Positions 6,800 through 11,267 of a DNA stretch of 11,267 bases are shown one piece after another. Source of the DNA: an uncultured Myxococcales bacterium (GTDB taxonomy: Bacteria > Myxococcota > UBA727 > VGSZ01); assembly GCA_903952805.1 (NCBI GenBank), contig CAJBHN010001127.1, positions 1 to 11,267 of the forward strand. The letters run 5' to 3'. A program made the translations under genes and the position numbers. Position 1 is the first letter of the stretch, and the number at the start of each line of letters is the position of its first letter. The notes below the pieces were generated by a model. It did not search any database, was not told the DNA's origin, and saw only the letters and a list, made by a program, of their open reading frames with translations.

Positions 6800-8560
6800 A
6801 TGACCAGCCGCACCCCTGCCGATGACGATCTGCTCCTCGAGGCCACCGACGCCCTCGAGACGACGGATGCCGCTGTTGGCGCCGACGGCGGGCTGGCTGC
6901 ACGCCTGGCGGGCGCGGCGCCGTCGCTGCAGGCCGAGGTCAAGGCCCTGCAAGCGGTCAAGGCCTTGCTGAGACACGACGAGGCCTGGGGCAAAAGCAGC
7001 GGCACCGACGCGCCGCCAGCGCACCTGCTCGACGCCATCCTGCGCGCCGAGGTGGCCGCCCGCCCCGACGCCATTCGCCAGGCGGTGGCCCTCGCCATCG
7101 ACCCACCCGTGCCCGCTGCCACCCGGCTGTGGGCCAAGCTGTCGTCGTGGCTGCTGGGGGGCGGCGTCGTCGTCGGCACGGCGGCGGCCATCCTCATCAC
7201 GATCCAGCGGGCCCCCGGCGAAGCGCTGGCCCCCGCGGCGGCTCAGTCGGCAGCGACGACGATGGCAGCGCCGACGGTGGCAGCGAAGACGATGGCAGCG
7301 AAGACGATGGCAGCGCCGACATTGGCAGCGCCGACCTTGGCAGGGGCCGTCGAGGCCGACGGCAGCAGCCTTGGACCCGTCAAAAAGATGGCGACGGCGT
7401 TGACCGAGGCGAGCGAAGCCCCCGCGGCGAGCGACCAGGCGATGCCGGCCGAGAACGCCGAGAGGGCCGAGAGGGCCGGCGGCAGCGGCGGCGGCGGCGG
7501 CCTCGCCGTGGGAGCCATGGTGGCCAAGTCCGCGATGGCAAGCCCCGACGGCCGCATGGACGCCCTCAATGATCTCGATGAAGCCCCGGCCAAGCAAGCC
7601 AGTCCCCCCGCCCGCCGCGAGGCCGGCTGGGGCGTCGTGGAGGGCCAGGACGCGGGGTCTTTGGCCGGCGCGACCAGGGCCGGTGCCAAGGCCGACCGCA
7701 TGGCCGACCGCGTGGCCGACGACATGGCCGACGACATGGCCGACGAAGCGCCAGCACGGATGGGCGTGAGTGCAGCCAAGCCTGCGCCCTCGTTGTCGCC
7801 GCCGCCCCCGCCGGCGTCCCCGCCGATGGCGACAGCGCCAGCGCCGCGCATCATCAGCGCCGAGGAAGCGCGCCGCTCGTTCATGCTGCAACGGGAGCAG
7901 GCCAAGGAAAGAGCCAGGGCGAGCAAGGACGGAGAGCCAGCTCCGGCTGGCGCTCGTGGTCGGGCCACCAACGAGGCCGAATCCAAGGCCAAAGCGGAGG
8001 CCCCGCCCAAGGGTGCCGCGGGCAAGAACGCGGACAAGAAGTCGGCGGCCGAGGCCCGCGACAGTGCCGGCGAGGCCCGCGAGCAGATGGCCCGCCAGCG
8101 GCAGCTGCAGGAGGCCAACTCGCTGCTGCTCACCGCCGAGCGGGAGCTGTCGATTCGCCGCTACGACAGCGCCGTCGACCTCGCCCGCCGCGCCGAGACC
8201 ATCGCCGGCGGCGGCCTGGGCCTGGGCCCGGCGTCGACGCTGGTGCGGGCTTTGGTCGGCCTGAAGCGCTTTGCGGAGGCGACCACGGTGGCGTCGCGCT
8301 TGTTGCAGGGATCGGCGGCCGATCCCCAGGTGGTCGACGGCATGATGGCTGGAGCCCAGGCGGCCCAACAGGTTGGCGACCAGCGCCTGGCCCAGCGGCT
8401 GCTGGAGAGGGCCGCGTCGGCCGACAACACCGACGTCTCCCGTCGCCAGCAGGCCCAACAGGCCCTGAAAGCCCTCAAGGCCCTGCGCAACACGGGAACC
8501 GGGGCGCCGGCCAAGCGTGCAGCCGAAGCCGAAGCCGCTGCCCCCAGCGACACGCCCTGA
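6800..8560 (+). CDS. Single-pass membrane protein with low-complexity stalk and TPR-like C-terminus; putative anti-sigma factor
   Basis: Probable partner of the ECF sigma factor encoded just upstream. The 586-residue protein has a soluble N-terminal part (1-110) and one hydrophobic segment at about 114-135 (SSWLLGGGVVVGTAAAILI). Next is a long Ala/Pro/Gly/Lys stalk (about 137-430) and a helical C-terminus (about 434-570). The C-terminus contains TPR-like units, for example LLTAERELSIRRYDSAVDLA and ALVGLKRFAEATTVASRLL. Short cytoplasmic N-terminus, one membrane span, and a large extracytoplasmic domain is anti-sigma topology. However, no HxxxCxxC zinc-finger motif is visible, so the anti-sigma role rests on context. 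The stalk carries exact internal repeats (7259-7348 and 7691-7750), a poly-Gly run and a PPPPP run. The start is the ATG at 6800; an in-frame TTG at 6791 would add three residues. It could instead be a general TPR scaffold protein. The topology is well supported and the function is not. Confidence 0.8.
   Translation: MTSRTPADDDLLLEATDALETTDAAVGADGGLAARLAGAAPSLQAEVKALQAVKALLRHDEAWGKSSGTDAPPAHLLDAILRAEVAARPDAIRQAVALAIDPPVPAATRLWAKLSSWLLGGGVVVGTAAAILITIQRAPGEALAPAAAQSAATTMAAPTVAAKTMAAKTMAAPTLAAPTLAGAVEADGSSLGPVKKMATALTEASEAPAASDQAMPAENAERAERAGGSGGGGGLAVGAMVAKSAMASPDGRMDALNDLDEAPAKQASPPARREAGWGVVEGQDAGSLAGATRAGAKADRMADRVADDMADDMADEAPARMGVSAAKPAPSLSPPPPPASPPMATAPAPRIISAEEARRSFMLQREQAKERARASKDGEPAPAGARGRATNEAESKAKAEAPPKGAAGKNADKKSAAEARDSAGEAREQMARQRQLQEANSLLLTAERELSIRRYDSAVDLARRAETIAGGGLGLGPASTLVRALVGLKRFAEATTVASRLLQGSAADPQVVDGMMAGAQAAQQVGDQRLAQRLLERAASADNTDVSRRQQAQQALKALKALRNTGTGAPAKRAAEAEAAAPSDTP
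7259..7348 (+). repeat. 15-bp in-frame tandem repeat, six units, in the stalk-encoding region
   Basis: Six consecutive 15-bp units with core ACG-ATG-GCA-GCG-(CCG or AAG) encode TMAAP, TVAAK, TMAAK, TMAAP, TLAAP and TLAGA. The units keep frame and begin about 25 residues after the membrane span. The low codon divergence suggests recent duplication by slippage. Repeat number probably sets stalk length. Confidence 0.85.
7691..7750 (+). repeat. 12-bp in-frame tandem repeat, five units, in the stalk-encoding region
   Basis: Five units of GCC-GAC-(CGC or GAC)-(ATG or GTG) encode ADRM, ADRV, ADDM, ADDM and a diverged ADEA. Units three and four are identical at the DNA level. They form an acidic, likely helical segment of the stalk. 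Confidence 0.85.
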
Positions 8561-8574
8561 GCCCGCTGCGGCTC
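8559..8574 (+). terminator. Small hairpin over the stop codon of the membrane protein gene (weak)
   Basis: GAGCC (8559-8563, overlapping the TGA) pairs with GGCTC (8570-8574) across a 6-nt loop. No T tract follows. It lies in the 78-bp gap between convergent genes, where termination would be expected, but the evidence is only a 5-bp stem. Confidence 0.2.
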
Positions 8575-8638
8575 GGTGTGGAACCCAAATCCACTCAGCC
8601 GCGAGCAGCTGCGTTTCGAACGACGGCCTGGCCGCGAA

Positions 8639-9022
8639 TCAGGAGCGCGGGGTCAGGCTCCGCTCGAGGGCGAGCCAGTCGTCGAGGGTCGGCATGATTG
8701 GATCGCCCCAGCGCCGGAGCATTTGCGCCCCGGGAAAGTTGCGCAGCGCTGGTGGGAGGTCGAGGACGCCATCGACCGAGGCCCGCAGGGCGCCGGCGGT
8801 GGTGTCGGTGTCGCCGCCGAGCAGCACGGCTTGTCGCAGGGTTTCGTGCAGCGACGGAGCGCGGACGGCGAGGAATATGGCCGACAGTGGGCTGCACAGG
8901 GCATGACCGTCGCCAGCGCCGCCCCGCAAGCGTCCACCGGTCGCGTGTTGTCCGGCGGCGACGATGGCACCGCGCAGCGTCGTTTGCACCGCGCCGACGT
9001 CGAAGGGGATCGATTCACGGTC
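8639..9022 (-). pseudogene. C-terminal remnant of an ADP-ribosylglycohydrolase (DraG-like) protein
   Basis: A minus-strand frame reads about 127 codons to a TGA at 8639-8641 and ends plausibly (TLDDWLALERSLTPRS). It contains LRQAVLLGGDTDTTAGAL; GGDTDT, encoded at 8801-8818, is the C-terminal metal-binding signature of ADP-ribosylglycohydrolases, which remove ADP-ribose from proteins. Full-length members are about 300 residues and also need an N-terminal metal-binding half. The upstream DNA is occupied by the hydrolase-like gene in another frame, so that half is absent. No ATG suits; a GTG at 8989 would give 116 residues. It overlaps the end of the upstream gene by 8 bp. It could be a truncated pseudogene, a short expressed protein, or a C-terminal extension of the upstream protein reached by a +1 frameshift at the CCCC run near 9040. 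The motif is clear; intactness is unlikely. Confidence 0.6.
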
Positions 9023-11267
9023 GGCTGCGCAGATTGTCGTGGGGAAAGGTCGGCTCGGCGGCGGGGGCCCCCAGGCAGTCGCCGATGCCAGACAAAAAGC
9101 CGCCGTCGAGGAGGTCGCGGGCGACGCGGGCGATGTCGTTGACGCTGCCTTCGCCGAGGGCGACGTCGGCGGGGTCGATGATGTTGAGGTAGCAGGGGCT
9201 GGCGGGCCCATCGACGGCTTTTCCCTCGTCACGCCACCAAAAATACAGGGAGTGCACGGTCCACAGATACGTGAAGCGGTAGGCGGTCGGGTTTTCGCGC
9301 CAGGCGGCGATGCGAGCGGCAGGCACCCGGTAGCGAGCCTCGCGACGGGCCACGATGGCCTGGGCGGTGTCGAGGGCGAGGCGGGCAGCGGCGATGGCCG
9401 GAGCCCGTTGCTCGTCGTTGAAGTCCAGCAGGTTGTCGACGTAGGTGTAGAGACCAAGGAGTTGCTCGGCCCGCAGGCGAGTCATCGTGGCGCTGTCGAC
9501 GAGTTCGTCGTAGAGGTCTTGTCCCGGCCCAGCGACGAGAATGGTGCGCAGGTTGTCTTCGGCCCGACGGTGGGTGACGACCATCGCGCCGAGCAAGGCA
9601 TCGACCTCGCCGGTGTACGACGGTGCGGCGTGGGCGGGGTTGCGCATCTCGACAAGCCCCAGCTTGTTGGGCTGGGTGACGTTGGCGTTGATGCCGACGT
9701 TGCCGGCGAGGTCGGCGAGGTCGTCGAAGGCCTCGAAGCCGGCGAGGTAGGCAAAGCCGCTGCGTCGCACGATATCGTCGGGGGCGACCCCGTTGACGAT
9801 GCCAAGAATCAATTCGTCGTGCTGCCGACGGGCCAGGCCCACCACCTCGTCGACGACGGCGTCGCCGTTGCGGCCCAGGACCCGGGCCAGGGGTTTGAGG
9901 ATTTCCGCCATCGCCGCCGTCGACGTGGACTGCCCGCGAAACGGGTCCCAGGCGGCGCGGGCGGCGACGACGTCGTTGAGCCAGTAGCCCCACTCCCAGC
10001 CCGACGAAAAAATGCTTTGACCGTCCATCCGTTCGCCGGCGTGGTCGTCGCGACCCATCAGGCCGAGGTCTTCGTCGTCGGCCAGCAGCTGCAGGTCGGC
10101 GACCCGGCGCTCGGCATACAGCGGCAAGAACAACGGCACGTCGACGTCGACGCTGACCCAATAGGCGGTCTCTGGGTGCCACACGACCTGTCGTCGCCCG
10201 ACCTCTTGCTGGAGAAATTCGCGGATGTAGCCGAAGTCGGTGTTGTTGTAGGTGGGGGCGGGATCGTCGAGCCCGTACATCTGCACGGTGTGGGGCATGA
10301 CACCCATCCGCGGGTCGGCGTACGTCGGCAGAAAGTTGAAGTTGAGGGGCCCGCCGGTCACGCGATCGGTGAAGGGTTCGGCGGTCTGCCCCGTCGAGAT
10401 GTGGACCTTGATGAGCGATTCCTTGCCGTGGTCTTGGGCCACCGTACGGGCGACCTCGTCGATCCAGGCCAGCATGTTTTCGGCGCCGGGATTGGTGAAC
10501 TCGGTCGAACCATTCTCCGTCGACAGAAAGTCGAAGCCGCAGGCCATCAGGTAGTCGAGGCGCTCGTGGATCTGGGCAAACTCCGAGGCCCGGTCCCCCT
10601 GCTCGCGGATGAGGCGGAAGGTGTGTTGCTGCTGCAAGGCGATGGGCACATCGACGCCACAGGCGATCCCCCACGTGTGGCAGTCGTCGACGAGGAGGGT
10701 CAGCCGTCGTTGGCGCTCGGCGGACTGCGCGAAGTCCGCCCAACTGTCGGCCTCCAGCAGAATCCACTCGACTTCGTTTTGACCGTTGGCCACCAACCAT
10801 TCGAGATACAGCGACCACTCGGGTCGCATGGCGTTCCAGCTGTCGAGGTCGTCAGGTGAGCCCTCGCCCCAGCCATTGAGCAGCTCGGTCAACTCCAACG
10901 GATGCATGGTGTGCAGGTGGATGTTGCGCGTGGGCCAGCGGGGCTGCGACGACACCGCCAGCGTCGGCCACGTCGTCGGCAACACCGTCGGCAGCGTCGG
11001 TGCCAGCGGGTGCATGAACGCGAAGCCCAACTCTTCGAGCAATGCATAGCTGCCGTAGGCGGCGCCACCGGGGCTCGGCCGGCGGTGGTCAACAGCCGCA
11101 CCAACGCCGTCGACGGCGAGGACGTCGTAGCCGACGCCGTCGACATCGACGGACGCGCCGTCGATGCGATAGCCCTCGGGGCCCAGCGCCGCGAGTGCAG
11201 CGGCGTTGACGACGACGGCGCTGACGGCGGAGTGCCCAAAGGCGAGCACCCGGGACGCGCTGAGACA
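9015..11267 (-). CDS. Glycoside-hydrolase-like protein with GH67/GH20-type N-terminal domain (5' end beyond window)
   Basis: The frame is open from the right edge for 750 residues to TGA at 9015-9017, so the true start lies outside; the GTG at 11249 is only the first start-like codon inside. Near the N-terminus, GYDVLAVDG followed by AAYGSYALLEELGFAFMHP (about 69-87 from the edge) matches the small alpha/beta domain preceding the catalytic barrel in GH67 and GH20 enzymes. Then comes a barrel-like region: RNIHLHTMHP, EWSLYLEWLV, VEWILLEAD, HTWGIACGVDVPI, LSTENGSTEFT (acidic residues near 248-254) and SGWEWGYWLND (near 419). The C-terminal third is helical, with no recognised domain. It probably acts on an extracytoplasmic carbohydrate, but no catalytic pair can be assigned and the export signal would lie outside the window. 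The protein is clearly real from its codon pattern and composition. The enzyme class is tentative. It could belong to an uncharacterised barrel family. Confidence 0.75.
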   Translation of the reverse strand, partial: CLSASRVLAFGHSAVSAVVVNAAALAALGPEGYRIDGASVDVDGVGYDVLAVDGVGAAVDHRRPSPGGAAYGSYALLEELGFAFMHPLAPTLPTVLPTTWPTLAVSSQPRWPTRNIHLHTMHPLELTELLNGWGEGSPDDLDSWNAMRPEWSLYLEWLVANGQNEVEWILLEADSWADFAQSAERQRRLTLLVDDCHTWGIACGVDVPIALQQQHTFRLIREQGDRASEFAQIHERLDYLMACGFDFLSTENGSTEFTNPGAENMLAWIDEVARTVAQDHGKESLIKVHISTGQTAEPFTDRVTGGPLNFNFLPTYADPRMGVMPHTVQMYGLDDPAPTYNNTDFGYIREFLQQEVGRRQVVWHPETAYWVSVDVDVPLFLPLYAERRVADLQLLADDEDLGLMGRDDHAGERMDGQSIFSSGWEWGYWLNDVVAARAAWDPFRGQSTSTAAMAEILKPLARVLGRNGDAVVDEVVGLARRQHDELILGIVNGVAPDDIVRRSGFAYLAGFEAFDDLADLAGNVGINANVTQPNKLGLVEMRNPAHAAPSYTGEVDALLGAMVVTHRRAEDNLRTILVAGPGQDLYDELVDSATMTRLRAEQLLGLYTYVDNLLDFNDEQRAPAIAAARLALDTAQAIVARREARYRVPAARIAAWRENPTAYRFTYLWTVHSLYFWWRDEGKAVDGPASPCYLNIIDPADVALGEGSVNDIARVARDLLDGGFLSGIGDCLGAPAAEPTFPHDNLRSRP

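Noticed and set aside
5590..7200. 536-codon minus-strand frame across the Nudix and sigma genes
   Set aside because: It spans two well-supported plus-strand genes and their gap, and its product is low-complexity Arg/Ala/Ser.
6788..8458. 556-codon minus-strand frame opposite the stalk/TPR protein
   Set aside because: The product is mostly Arg/Gly/His low complexity; the plus strand shows a membrane span, in-frame repeats and TPR-like helices.
8964..10859. 631-codon plus-strand frame opposite the hydrolase-like gene
   Set aside because: It is the mirror of a Trp/Tyr-containing protein-like frame on the minus strand and has no motif of its own.

Overview
The window is very GC-rich, with strong G/C bias at third codon positions. 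Genes are closely spaced, and there is no tRNA, rRNA, CRISPR array or insertion sequence. The gene content is that of a Gram-negative bacterium with a periplasm: a PBP4-type carboxypeptidase, a lytic transglycosylase, and an ECF sigma factor next to a membrane protein. Together with Ala/Pro/Gly-rich protein tails this suggests Myxococcota or another former deltaproteobacterial group. That placement is an inference from style and not from a marker gene.

Layout. On the minus strand from position 1 to about 4.9 kb lie a RhlE-type DEAD-box RNA helicase (3' end outside the window), a secreted lytic transglycosylase with a LysM-like domain, and a PBP4/DacB-type D-Ala-D-Ala carboxypeptidase/endopeptidase. 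The last two act on peptidoglycan, and dacB is transcribed towards the transglycosylase gene. A 148-bp gap then separates dacB from plus-strand genes. It contains a short protein-like minus-strand remnant that ends 4 bp before the dacB start. The plus strand from 5.0 to 8.6 kb encodes a NUDT19-like Nudix hydrolase, an ECF sigma factor, and a large single-pass membrane protein with a low-complexity stalk and a TPR-like C-terminus. From its position and topology the last is probably the partner or anti-sigma factor. The gap between the sigma and membrane protein genes holds a 10-bp tandem repeat and a CRP-like palindrome. From 8.6 kb to the right edge, on the minus strand, lie a fragment with the C-terminal signature of ADP-ribosylglycohydrolases and a 750-residue partial protein resembling glycoside hydrolases with a GH67/GH20-type N-terminal domain.

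How they work together. dacB and the transglycosylase fit one job, trimming and cleaving peptidoglycan in the periplasm. The sigma factor and the stalk/TPR protein look like a regulatory pair. The helicase, Nudix hydrolase and hydrolase-like protein have no evident link to these. No complete novel defence or mobile system is visible. The most interesting points are the atypical sigma-factor partner with its repeat- and palindrome-bearing leader, and the two gene remnants next to intact genes.
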